Source of the DNA: Gammaproteobacteria bacterium
GTDB lineage: Bacteria; Pseudomonadota; Gammaproteobacteria; Natronospirales; REEB76
Direction: 5' to 3'
DNA: 6,323 nucleotides
NCBI GenBank assembly: GCA_027317045.1
Contig: DAHVFI010000386.1
Coordinates: forward strand, 1 to 6,323
Shown here piece by piece: positions 1 to 6,179 of the stretch (position 1 is its first letter; the number at the start of each line of letters is the position of its first letter). The notes beneath the pieces were generated by a model, which did no database searches, had not been told where the DNA came from, and saw only the letters and a list, made by a program, of their open reading frames with translations. The position numbers were made by a program, and so were the translations under genes.

Positions 1-16
1 TTCTCGGTGAAGCCGC

Positions 17-46
17 TTGAATAATCTCCAATTTAACTTCGATAAT
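17..46 (+). promoter_or_regulatory. Candidate sigma70 promoter for the dapCDE operon
   Basis: A -35-like TTGAAT (17-22) is separated by 18 bp from a -10-like GATAAT (41-46), which would start transcription near position 53 and give a 5' leader of about 140 nt before dapC. The hexamers match consensus 4/6 and 5/6. It lies in an AT-rich stretch without coding potential, upstream of a tightly linked operon. This is an inference from motifs only. Another weak -10-like sequence, TATAGA at 94-99, lacks a good -35. Confidence 0.35.
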
Positions 47-51
47 CAGAG

Positions 52-93
52 CTTTTAGTTTTCGATTAAGCGAAAATGACCGAGAAACTAAAG
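52..93 (+). promoter_or_regulatory. Potential stem-loop in the dapC leader
   Basis: A perfect 6-bp inner stem, TTTTCG (59-64) with CGAAAA (71-76), closes the 6-nt loop ATTAAG. An outer stem can form between CTTTTAG (52-58) and CTAAAG (88-93) with one bulged T, leaving 77-87 as an asymmetric bulge. An alternative pairing, TTTAGTTT (54-61) with AAACTAAA (85-92), competes with the inner stem. The structure would sit at the very 5' end of the transcript if the promoter at 17-46 is used. No T-tract follows, so it is not an intrinsic terminator. It could be an operator or a leader hairpin, or chance in AT-rich DNA. Confidence 0.3.
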
Positions 94-194
94 TATAGAT
101 GCCGATAAAAGAGAGCTTTGAAGTTATTTCAAACGCCGACAGAAAGAAAAATTGCGGCTCTTAAATGTGTCTTTTAACGAGAACCGGAATCCGA

Positions 195-1391
195 ATGAAC
201 CCCGATCTGCAAAAACTGTTTCCCTACCCTTTCGAGCGCTTGGCGAGACTTAAGGAAGGTATTGCGCCGCCGCAGCATTTGCAACACATTCCTCTGTCCA
301 TCGGTGAACCCAAACACGCACCGCCAGAATTCGTACTGCAGACTCTGCACGAGAATCTAGACAGTCTCGGCGCCTATCCTATGGCCAAGGGTTTAGCGGG
401 GTTGCGTGAGGCCATCGCCCGCTGGCTCACACGCCGTTTCCACCTCGGCCCCGGACGGGTGGACCCGGAACGGCAAGTGATTCCTGTCAGCGGTACCCGC
501 GAGGGATTGTTTGCCTTCGCCCAGGCAGTGATCGACCGCAGCACCAAGCCGCTGGTACTGATGCCGAACCCTTTTTATCAGATCTACGAAGGTGCGGCCT
601 TCCTGGCCGGTGCGGAACCGTATTTCATGGATACCCTGGAAAAAAATGGTTTCTTGCCGGATCTGGATGCCGTGCCGGATGGCATCTGGAGGCGCTGCCA
701 ACTCCTATATATATGCACGCCCGGCAACCCCACCGGTGCGGTCATGGATACCGCCTACCTGAAGCGTGTGGTGGAACTGGCGGATCGCCACAATTTCATA
801 ATTGCCTCCGACGAGTGCTATGCCGAAATCTACCTGGATGAAGCCCGGCCGCCGGCCGGCCTGCTGCAGGCCTGCGAGGAAATGGGTCGGCATGATTTCC
901 GGCGCTGCGTGGTATTCCATAGCTTGTCCAAACGCTCAAACCTTCCCGGCCTGCGCTCCGGTTTTGTGGCCGGTGATGCCAAAATTTTGGCCCAATTCCT
1001 GCTCTACCGTACCTATCATGGCTGCGCTGTGCCGGTACCTGTCCAATTGGCGAGCGAACGCGCCTGGGACGACGACCGACATGTACGGGACAATCGCCGT
1101 CTTTATCAGGATAAATTCACCACCGCCATGGAAATCCTCGCTCCAGTGCTGGATGTGAAACTGCCGGCGGCAGCGTTTTATCTGTGGCCGCGCACCCCGG
1201 TTGATGACCAACGCTTTGCGCGGGAGCTGTTCGCTCGGCAGAATGTCACCGTACTTCCCGGCAGCTATCTTTCGCGGCGCAGCCCACATGGCGACCCGGG
1301 TAAGGGCCGGGCGCGCATCTCTCTGGTGGCACCGGTCCAAGAGTGTACTGAAGCAGCATGCCGCATTCGTACCTGCGTGGAATCCCTATGA
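195..1391 (+). CDS. dapC: N-succinyldiaminopimelate aminotransferase DapC
   Basis: This PLP-dependent class I/II aminotransferase (398 aa, fold type I) converts N-succinyl-2-amino-6-oxopimelate to N-succinyl-LL-2,6-diaminopimelate using glutamate, in the cytoplasm. Visible family residues, numbered from the start at 195, are the NPTG motif (N178), the cofactor-binding D206 and Y209 in ASDECYAEIY, the Schiff-base lysine K246 in HSLSKRSNLPG (codon 930-932), and the carboxylate-binding R374 in GRARISL. The start at 195 is preferred over an in-frame ATG at 165 because the protein then opens MNPDLQKLFPYPFERL, as DapC proteins do; neither ATG has a strong ribosome site. It is the first gene of dapC-dapD-dapE and its stop overlaps the dapD start as ATGA. 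In many enteric bacteria ArgD does this step, so a dedicated enzyme next to dapD and dapE strongly supports DapC over a generic aspartate-type aminotransferase. Confidence 0.93.
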   Translation: MNPDLQKLFPYPFERLARLKEGIAPPQHLQHIPLSIGEPKHAPPEFVLQTLHENLDSLGAYPMAKGLAGLREAIARWLTRRFHLGPGRVDPERQVIPVSGTREGLFAFAQAVIDRSTKPLVLMPNPFYQIYEGAAFLAGAEPYFMDTLEKNGFLPDLDAVPDGIWRRCQLLYICTPGNPTGAVMDTAYLKRVVELADRHNFIIASDECYAEIYLDEARPPAGLLQACEEMGRHDFRRCVVFHSLSKRSNLPGLRSGFVAGDAKILAQFLLYRTYHGCAVPVPVQLASERAWDDDRHVRDNRRLYQDKFTTAMEILAPVLDVKLPAAAFYLWPRTPVDDQRFARELFARQNVTVLPGSYLSRRSPHGDPGKGRARISLVAPVQECTEAACRIRTCVESL

Positions 1392-2218
1392 AGTCCAGCA
1401 TCCTCCAGACGGTTATCGAGAATGCCTTTGAACGGCGCAAGGAACTTACGCCAGCAAACACCACTCCTGAAGTGCGGAACGCAGTGGAAACCGTCATCGC
1501 GTTACTCGACCGGGGTGAGGTGCGGGTGGCGGAAAAACGTGGTGATCAATGGCAGGTAATCGAGTGGCTGAAAATGGCAGTGCTGCTGTATTTTCGCATC
1601 CAGCCCAATCAAGTCATGGAGAATGGCGCTGCGCACTATTACGACAAAATTCCGCTCAAATACCTTGCCCACACCCAGGCGGAATTCCTCCGGGAAGGTG
1701 TGCGCATTGTGCCGCCGGCCAGCGTACGCTACGGCGCTTACCTGGCACCCGATGTGGTGCTCATGCCGTCCTATATAAACATTGGTGCTTATGTAGGCGA
1801 CGGAACCATGGTGGACACCTGGGCTACGATCGGCTCTTGCGCCCAAATCGGCAAGCATGTGCACATTTCCGGCGGCGTGGGTATCGGTGGCGTACTCGAA
1901 CCCCTACAAGCCACACCCACCATCATCGAGGATGACTGCTTCGTTGGCGCACGCTCGGAAATCGTGGAAGGTGTGATCGTGGAATCCGGCGCGGTGATTT
2001 CCATGGGAGTGTTCATCGGCCAGAGCACGCGTATCTATGACCGCGAAAGCGGTGAAATCTCATATGGACGGGTACCAGCAGGTGCGGTGGTGGTGCCGGG
2101 CAGCCTGCCCTCCTCCGATGGGCGCTATAGTCTGCAATGCGCCGTGATTGTAAAGCGTGTAGATGCCAAGACCCGGACCAAGGTGGGTATCAATGCGCTG
2201 CTGCGCGGAATCGATTGA
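1388..2218 (+). CDS. dapD: Tetrahydrodipicolinate N-succinyltransferase DapD
   Basis: DapD transfers succinyl from succinyl-CoA to 2,3,4,5-tetrahydropyridine-2,6-dicarboxylate, the committed step of the succinylase route to diaminopimelate. The 276-aa product is close to the 274 aa of E. coli DapD. An alpha-helical N-terminal domain (about 1-100) is followed by hexapeptide repeats of a left-handed beta-helix (about 105-235), including MVDTWATIGSCAQIG (141-155), SGGVGIGGVLEPLQA (161-175) and GARSEIVEGVIVESGAVISMG (187-207). The C-terminal part, ending KVGINALLRGID, is also typical. The enzyme is a trimer in known relatives. The start at 1388 is chosen because it gives the family N-terminus and overlaps the dapC stop as ATGA, which suggests translational coupling. 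An in-frame ATG at 1358 lies inside dapC and would add ten atypical residues. Confidence 0.97.
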   Translation: MKSSILQTVIENAFERRKELTPANTTPEVRNAVETVIALLDRGEVRVAEKRGDQWQVIEWLKMAVLLYFRIQPNQVMENGAAHYYDKIPLKYLAHTQAEFLREGVRIVPPASVRYGAYLAPDVVLMPSYINIGAYVGDGTMVDTWATIGSCAQIGKHVHISGGVGIGGVLEPLQATPTIIEDDCFVGARSEIVEGVIVESGAVISMGVFIGQSTRIYDRESGEISYGRVPAGAVVVPGSLPSSDGRYSLQCAVIVKRVDAKTRTKVGINALLRGID

Positions 2219-3358
2219 ATGAGTGCGGTGCTGGAACTCGCGAAGGAGCTCATCGCCCGGCCTTCACTCACGCCCGACGATGCCGGTTGCCAACAAATTA
2301 TTGGCGCGCGTCTCGCCACACTCGGTTTCAAGATCGAACACCTGCGTTTCGGCCAGGTGGACAACCTCTGGGCGCGCTACGGTAACTCAGCGCCGCTCCT
2401 GGTATTCGCCGGTCACACCGACGTGGTGCCCACTGGTCCGCGTGAGCAATGGCACTCCGACCCCTTCGCCCCGACGCTGAAAGACGGCTTGCTCTACGGC
2501 CGCGGCGCCGCCGATATGAAGGGCGGCCTCGCTACCATGGTGGTGGCCGTTGAGCAGCTGCTGGCAGACAAGCCAAAACTCAAAGGCAGCATCGGGTTTC
2601 TGATCACCAGCGACGAGGAAGGCCCCTCGCTGAACGGCACCGTGCGCGTTATGGAAGTGCTCAAGCAGCGCGGCGAGAAAATTGACTGGTGCGTGCTCGG
2701 CGAACCTTCATGCCTGGAAAAATTCGGCGACACCATCCGCCACGGCCGCCGCGGCTCGCTCACCGGCCTGCTTACCGTGCACGGCGTTCAGGGTCATGTA
2801 GCTTATCCGGAACGAGCCGACAATCCCATTCATCGCGTGCTGCCGGTACTCGCGGAACTCACTGCGGCACGCTGGGACGCGCGTCCCAATCCGCATTTTC
2901 CGCCCACCAGCTTCCAGGTCTCCAACTTTCATTCCGGCACCGGCGCCGGCAACGTGATCCCGGGTCATGCGGATGTACGTTTCAATTTCCGCTATTCCAC
3001 CGCCGTCACCACGGATGAACTTAAAAGCCGCGTGCAAGACACACTGCAGCGCCATGACATCCGCTATTCAATCGAGTGGCGGCCGATGGGCGAGCCGTTC
3101 CTGACCCAGCCGGGGAAACTGAGTAACGTGGTCCAGGATGCAGTTGAAAAAGTCACCGGCCTGCGGCCCAGGCTCGACACCGGCGGCGGTACCTCAGACG
3201 GCCGCTTCATTGCCCCTACTGGGGCCCAAGTTGTGGAATTCGGCCCCTTGAATGCGAGTATTCACAAGATTGACGAATGCACAACGGTTACCGATCTCGA
3301 ACCGTTAATGCAAATTTACCGTGGGATCATGGAGAAATTGCTAAACTCAGGCTCGTGA
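2219..3358 (+). CDS. dapE: Succinyl-diaminopimelate desuccinylase DapE
   Basis: DapE is a di-zinc M20-family hydrolase that cleaves N-succinyl-LL-2,6-diaminopimelate to succinate and LL-diaminopimelate. The protein is 379 aa (E. coli about 375). The full set of metal and catalytic residues is visible: H66 and D68 in FAGHTDVVPTG, D99 in GRGAADMKGG, the general base E133 and ligand E134 in TSDEEGPSLNG, E162 in LGEPS, and H349 in NASIHKIDE. The dimerisation lid domain lies roughly at 180-290, and the substrate-loop motif TGGGTSDGRF is at 321-330. The ATG follows the dapD stop with no intervening base (TGAATG) and there is no strong ribosome site, so reinitiation by ribosomes leaving dapD is likely. 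No intrinsic terminator is visible after the stop; the last 12 bp overlap the end of convergent dsbB. Confidence 0.97.
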   Translation: MSAVLELAKELIARPSLTPDDAGCQQIIGARLATLGFKIEHLRFGQVDNLWARYGNSAPLLVFAGHTDVVPTGPREQWHSDPFAPTLKDGLLYGRGAADMKGGLATMVVAVEQLLADKPKLKGSIGFLITSDEEGPSLNGTVRVMEVLKQRGEKIDWCVLGEPSCLEKFGDTIRHGRRGSLTGLLTVHGVQGHVAYPERADNPIHRVLPVLAELTAARWDARPNPHFPPTSFQVSNFHSGTGAGNVIPGHADVRFNFRYSTAVTTDELKSRVQDTLQRHDIRYSIEWRPMGEPFLTQPGKLSNVVQDAVEKVTGLRPRLDTGGGTSDGRFIAPTGAQVVEFGPLNASIHKIDECTTVTDLEPLMQIYRGIMEKLLNSGS

Positions 3359-3844
3359 TCGCGCCCAGTACCAATTTACCGCCAATCCACCGACACCCAG
3401 GATCACGAACCAGATCAGCACCCATTCCGGCATCGTCAGACCCAGAAACTTCCAGGTAATCAATGCGCAATCGCCGGTGCCGGTAAAGGCTCTGACAATG
3501 AACTTGTTGAGCGGCAGAGTCTGAAACATATAGTTCAAGCCCGGCCCGCAGGGCGGCTGCTTCCATTCGGGAAGATGCTGCAGGTATGAATGGCGAATGG
3601 ATACCGCACCGCCAGCCGCCGCCACGATAAGCAGCAATATACCGTAGATGCGCGCGCCGATGATTTTTGGCTGATGCAGGAATGCGATCAGGAAAATGAC
3701 CCCTAGAATAATCACAGCGATGCGCTGGAAAATGCACAGTACGCAGGGTTCGAAGCCGTCGTGGAACTGTGAGTAATAGGCGTAAGTCATCAGCAGCACA
3801 CAAATCACGAACCCGGTCAGGTTCGCCAAGCGACGCAAAGACAT
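3347..3844 (-). CDS. dsbB: Disulfide bond formation protein B (DsbB)
   Basis: DsbB is the inner-membrane enzyme that reoxidises periplasmic DsbA and passes the electrons to ubiquinone or menaquinone. The 165-aa protein has four predicted membrane segments (about 8-26, 42-57, 64-82 and 139-157). Its first periplasmic loop carries the C34-V-L-C37 pair, followed by R41, which matches the quinone-linked arginine of E. coli DsbB (R48). The second loop carries C99 and C126, matching the E. coli pair C104/C130. The N-terminus is cytoplasmic by family topology. The start is well supported: AAGGAG (3851-3856 on the complement) lies 6 nt upstream of the ATG. It is a single gene, convergent with dapE, and no dsbA is in the window. 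I see no missing catalytic residue. Confidence 0.96.
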   Translation of the reverse strand: MSLRRLANLTGFVICVLLMTYAYYSQFHDGFEPCVLCIFQRIAVIILGVIFLIAFLHQPKIIGARIYGILLLIVAAAGGAVSIRHSYLQHLPEWKQPPCGPGLNYMFQTLPLNKFIVRAFTGTGDCALITWKFLGLTMPEWVLIWFVILGVGGLAVNWYWARSRA

Positions 3845-3850
3845 GCCGTA

Positions 3851-3856
3851 CTCCTT
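3851..3856 (-). promoter_or_regulatory. Ribosome binding site of dsbB
   Basis: The complement reads AAGGAG, 6 nt before the dsbB ATG at 3844. It is one of the two clear Shine-Dalgarno sites in the window and fixes the dsbB start. Confidence 0.85.
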
Positions 3857-3894
3857 ATAAAGGTGTATCTAAGAACCTGGTGCCATTGTTGTAA

Positions 3895-3900
3895 TATAAT
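3895..3900 (+). promoter_or_regulatory. Perfect -10 hexamer TATAAT facing away from dsbB
   Basis: TATAAT on the plus strand matches the sigma70 -10 consensus exactly and would start transcription near 3907. No good -35 lies 15-19 bp upstream and there is no extended -10 TG, so promoter activity is uncertain in this AT-rich DNA. No plus-strand gene follows; the transcript would run toward the hairpin at 3997-4021. Confidence 0.25.
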
Positions 3901-3996
3901 CAATAAATTCAAAAGCTAAGGATGATTCTGAATGTTAGCGAATATGCTTCTTGGCCGGGTGGGAGCGAACGGGCAATCAACCATAAATAAGATCAG

Positions 3997-4021
3997 AATA
4001 TGACGGTTCGCCGTATGTTTT
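3997..4021 (+). terminator. Terminator-like UUCG hairpin
   Basis: The stem ACGG (4003-4006) / CCGT (4011-4014) closes a TTCG tetraloop (4007-4010), an unusually stable loop in RNA. Past one bulged G (4002), five further pairs extend it (AATAT 3997-4001 with ATGTT 4015-4019, one of them a G-U wobble). A TTTT run (4018-4021) overlaps and ends the right arm. On the minus strand the same DNA gives a poorer stem (the wobble becomes a C-A mismatch) and no T-run follows, so the plus strand is the likelier direction. It would end a transcript that begins near the TATAAT at 3895, or stop antisense read-through toward phoU. Confidence 0.4.
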
Positions 4022-4076
4022 GAATGAGGCCAAGTTATTCAAGCCGGAATACTAAAAATCGATTTCTGAGTGGTCC

Positions 4077-4796
4077 TCAGGGGCGCTCGTTGACTTCCCG
4101 CTCCATGGCTTCAAATCCCGCGTGCCGGACATCCTTGCCCTGCACCAAATAGACCACATACTCACAGATGTTCGTGGCGTGGTCGCCGATACGTTCCAGG
4201 GCGCGCGCCGACCACATGACATCCAGAACCTGACGGATAGAATGTGGGTCTTCCATCATGAAGGTGATGGACTGACGGGACAAGGCTTCGTATTCGTCAT
4301 CCACACGGGCATCCTCACGGGCTACTTGCACGGCGGCTTCAGCATCCATGCGCGCGAAGGCATCCAGGGCATCGTGAACCATGCCTTGCACGTGACTGCC
4401 TAGATGTTGCAACGCAACATAACGGTCATTCGGCCGCTCTGCTCCAGCGAGACGCGCCGCCAGCCGCCCGATCTTCTCTGCCTCATCGCCAATACGCTCC
4501 AAGTCGGTGATGGTCTTGATGATGGCTAGAATGAGCCGTAAATCGCTCGCCGCCGGCTGGCGGCGAGCGAGAATGCGGCTGCATTCCTCGTCAATCGCAA
4601 CCTCCATCTGGTTGACCTTGTAATCCTGCTGCTCAATGCTGCGGCCGAGCTCACTGTCGCCTTCGGTCAACGCCCGCAGAGCGTCGGCGATCTGCTGTTC
4701 CACCAACCCGCCCATAGCAAGCACGCGGTTACGTATGCTCTCCAGCTCTTCATTGAATTTCTGGGAGATGTGGTGTGTAAGGTTTAACTTATCCAT
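4077..4796 (-). CDS. phoU: Phosphate signalling regulator PhoU
   Basis: PhoU is a cytoplasmic protein that links the Pst phosphate transporter to the PhoR kinase and keeps the Pho regulon off when phosphate is plentiful. The 239-aa protein (E. coli 241) is all helical and made of two PhoU repeats. Each repeat carries the family metal-binding motif: DLERIGDEAEKI at 98-109 and ALERIGDHATNI at 199-210. The conserved ARRQPAASDLRLI is at 77-89. The start at 4796 is preferred over an in-frame ATG at 4865 because GAAGG (4804-4808 on the complement) lies 7 nt upstream and the protein then begins MDKLNLTHHISQKFNEELE, as PhoU proteins do. It follows phoR by 72 bp and is probably co-transcribed with it. 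No Pho box is visible in the spacer. The codons for residues 76-86 contain a strong inverted repeat. Confidence 0.96.
   Translation of the reverse strand: MDKLNLTHHISQKFNEELESIRNRVLAMGGLVEQQIADALRALTEGDSELGRSIEQQDYKVNQMEVAIDEECSRILARRQPAASDLRLILAIIKTITDLERIGDEAEKIGRLAARLAGAERPNDRYVALQHLGSHVQGMVHDALDAFARMDAEAAVQVAREDARVDDEYEALSRQSITFMMEDPHSIRQVLDVMWSARALERIGDHATNICEYVVYLVQGKDVRHAGFEAMEREVNERP
4543..4570. repeat. Perfect 12-bp inverted repeat inside phoU
   Basis: TCGCTCGCCGCC (4543-4554) and its exact reverse complement GGCGGCGAGCGA (4559-4570) flank a 4-nt loop. In phoU mRNA this is a long GC-rich hairpin with loop AGCC, falling on the codons for the conserved RRQPAAS motif, followed by only UUUA. 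Part of the symmetry comes from the conserved protein sequence, but codon choice had to complete it. Confidence 0.85.
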
Positions 4797-4803
4797 GCCA
4801 TTT

Positions 4804-4808
4804 CCTTC
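4804..4808 (-). promoter_or_regulatory. Ribosome binding site of phoU
   Basis: The complement reads GAAGG, 7 nt before the ATG at 4796. It decides the start against the upstream in-frame ATG at 4865, which would lie 3 nt after the phoR stop and add 23 residues not typical of the family. Confidence 0.75.
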
Positions 4809-4836
4809 AAGATGCAGCGTGACTATTCCGCCGAAC

Positions 4837-4842
4837 AGTATA
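4837..4842 (-). promoter_or_regulatory. Weak candidate -10 for an internal phoU promoter
   Basis: The complement reads TATACT, a 5/6 match to the -10 consensus, in the 72-bp phoR-phoU spacer. No -35 at proper spacing is recognisable. It could allow phoU to be made separately from phoBR, but the support is slight. Confidence 0.15.
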
Positions 4843-4868
4843 CGCAAGCCACCTGCCAAACGCATGAC

Positions 4869-6179
4869 TCATGCTGTACCGACGTGATCCGCGGTGCGGC
4901 TCACGCGCTCCTGTGGGAACCGGCAGCTGAATCGGCTGCCGTGTCCCGGTTCGCTATCGATCGCGAGGATAGCACCGTGATGCTGCAAAACGTGCTTGAC
5001 GATGGCGAGTCCCAACCCAGTGCCGCCACTGTCGCGATGCCGGGACTTGTCAACCCGGTAAAACCGCTCCGTAAGCCGTGGGATATGGGTTGCCGGGATG
5101 CCAATACCCGTATCCGCCACCGTAAAACACGCGCCTTCGCTCTCTCGCGCCCAGGTTACGGTCACGCTACCTTCTACGGGGGTGTATTTCATGGCATTGA
5201 ACACCAAATTGGAGAACGCGCTGTAGATTTCATGCTCGGCTCCCAGCAAAAACAGGTCGGAATCCACCTTGAGAAGGATACTCGCCGGGCCTTGGCCGAG
5301 GGATAAGGCTTCATCCCGAATGCCCCGGACAAGCTTTGCTATATCAATCGGGGCGTAAGGCGCCTGGCGCAGCTCAGTCTCGAGGCGTGAGAGTTCCAGC
5401 AGATCACTCACGATCGCGGTCATGCGCGCAGTCTGATGGTGCATTTCATCAAGGGGCTTGCCCCACATTTGGCGCAAGCGCCCGTCCTCGCGCATAGCAT
5501 CGAGATAACCACGCATCACCGTTAGTGGCGAACGCAATTCGTGGGAGGCATTGGCCACAAACTCACTGCGCATTGCTTCGAGACGGTGCAAACGGGTGGT
5601 ATCGCGTACCAGTAGCAGGCGCTGATCACTCCCATAGGGGACAATGCTTAAGTTGAGATACAGACCACGTGAAAACGGTGAAACCAGCGATATGGGTTCG
5701 TCATAGCGATTACTATTCAGATAGGGAACAAAATCCGGATGGCGCATGAGGTTGGCAAGACGCTGACCCACGTCCTGGGGCACGCGCAGATGCAACAACC
5801 GGCCCGCGGCTTCGTTCAGCCAGCGGATCTCCCCAACCCTATCCAGAATCACCATGCCATCAGGCATAGCGGCAGTAGAATCACGTATTTCACGCAGCAA
5901 TTGCACGAGTCGCCATTTGCGTTCGCGCTCGCGCTTTCTCAACTGATAGCAATTGTTAAATATATCATCCCATATGCCGATGTTTCTCGGTATATTCAAC
6001 CCCCGGTTGTGCCCCAACCAGCGTTCCAGACGATACAAGTTGAAGATATACCAGGCGAGATAAATGGCGATTGTAATGAACAGCCATCTGTCCACATGTC
6101 CGATAAACCAGCCTGCCACCAATGCCGTGATCAGCAACAAGCTCAGATACAGCATTTCCTGCAACCAACGCCGTGTCAT
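4869..6179 (-). CDS. phoR: Phosphate regulon sensor histidine kinase PhoR
   Basis: PhoR autophosphorylates and passes phosphate to PhoB when phosphate is scarce, and acts as a PhoB phosphatase otherwise, with PhoU and Pst as input. The 436-aa protein (E. coli 431) has two close N-terminal membrane segments (about 8-28 and 32-48) with almost no periplasmic loop. A charged linker follows (RKRERERKWR, 81-90), then a PAS domain (about 98-195, with MPDGMVILDRVGEIRWLNEAA at 105-125). The HisKA domain carries the phospho-acceptor H213 in ASHELRSPLTVMRGYL. The HATPase domain has the N box (N324 and N328 in NLVFNAMKYTP), the G1 box DTGIGIP (D356) and the G2 box GGTGLGLAIVKHV (385-397). All catalytic boxes are intact. 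The start overlaps the phoB stop as ATGA, which points to coupled translation. The tiny sensor loop fits signalling through Pst/PhoU and not direct phosphate sensing. Confidence 0.96.
   Translation of the reverse strand: MTRRWLQEMLYLSLLLITALVAGWFIGHVDRWLFITIAIYLAWYIFNLYRLERWLGHNRGLNIPRNIGIWDDIFNNCYQLRKRERERKWRLVQLLREIRDSTAAMPDGMVILDRVGEIRWLNEAAGRLLHLRVPQDVGQRLANLMRHPDFVPYLNSNRYDEPISLVSPFSRGLYLNLSIVPYGSDQRLLLVRDTTRLHRLEAMRSEFVANASHELRSPLTVMRGYLDAMREDGRLRQMWGKPLDEMHHQTARMTAIVSDLLELSRLETELRQAPYAPIDIAKLVRGIRDEALSLGQGPASILLKVDSDLFLLGAEHEIYSAFSNLVFNAMKYTPVEGSVTVTWARESEGACFTVADTGIGIPATHIPRLTERFYRVDKSRHRDSGGTGLGLAIVKHVLQHHGAILAIDSEPGHGSRFSCRFPQERVSRTADHVGTA

Larger units (their letters stand above)
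3845..4076. other. AT-rich intergenic region between phoU and dsbB
   Basis: This 232-bp stretch lies downstream of phoU and upstream of dsbB, both on the minus strand. It should hold the dsbB promoter; the best minus-strand -10 is TATATT (3893-3898 on the complement), with no recognisable -35. After the phoU stop there is no clear terminator on the minus strand, although AAATCGATTT (4056-4065) and TTGAAT/ATTCAA (4020-4025/4037-4042) are short palindromic elements. On the plus strand there are a TATAAT (3895-3900) and a terminator-like hairpin (3997-4021), listed separately. Only reading frames of 22-23 codons are present, and I do not recognise them. Confidence 0.6.

Noticed and set aside
1..24. 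Possible 3' end of an upstream gene (frame reading to TAA at 22-24 or TGA at 18-20)
   Set aside because: Only six or seven codons would be visible and they match nothing I know; the gene before dapC cannot be named.
1..194. Lysine riboswitch upstream of the dap operon
   Set aside because: The stretch is AT-rich with one or two short stems; I cannot find the multi-helix junction and conserved core expected of an L box, and there is no terminator or sequestered ribosome site.
858..872. GGCCTG/CAGGCC inverted repeat with 3-nt loop inside dapC
   Set aside because: Six-bp stems are common in GC-rich coding DNA; nothing suggests function.
3327..3803. 158-codon frame on the minus strand overlapping dsbB in another frame
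   Set aside because: DsbB has all four cysteines, membrane segments and a good ribosome site; the alternative frame has none of these.
3922..4003. Two overlapping short frames (ATG 3922 to stop 3990, 22 aa; ATG 3932 to stop 4003, 23 aa)
   Set aside because: Neither peptide is recognisable and both are within chance length. The AAGG is too close to the first ATG and only moderately placed for the second. They are kept as a remark in the small-RNA finding, not as genes.
4797..4868. Pho box in the phoR-phoU spacer
   Set aside because: No pair of CTGTCAT-like direct repeats with the usual spacing is present on either strand.
4812..5306. 164-codon open frame on the plus strand across phoR and the phoR-phoU spacer
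   Set aside because: It is antisense to intact phoR, shows no domain I recognise and is explained by the codon bias of a GC-rich gene.
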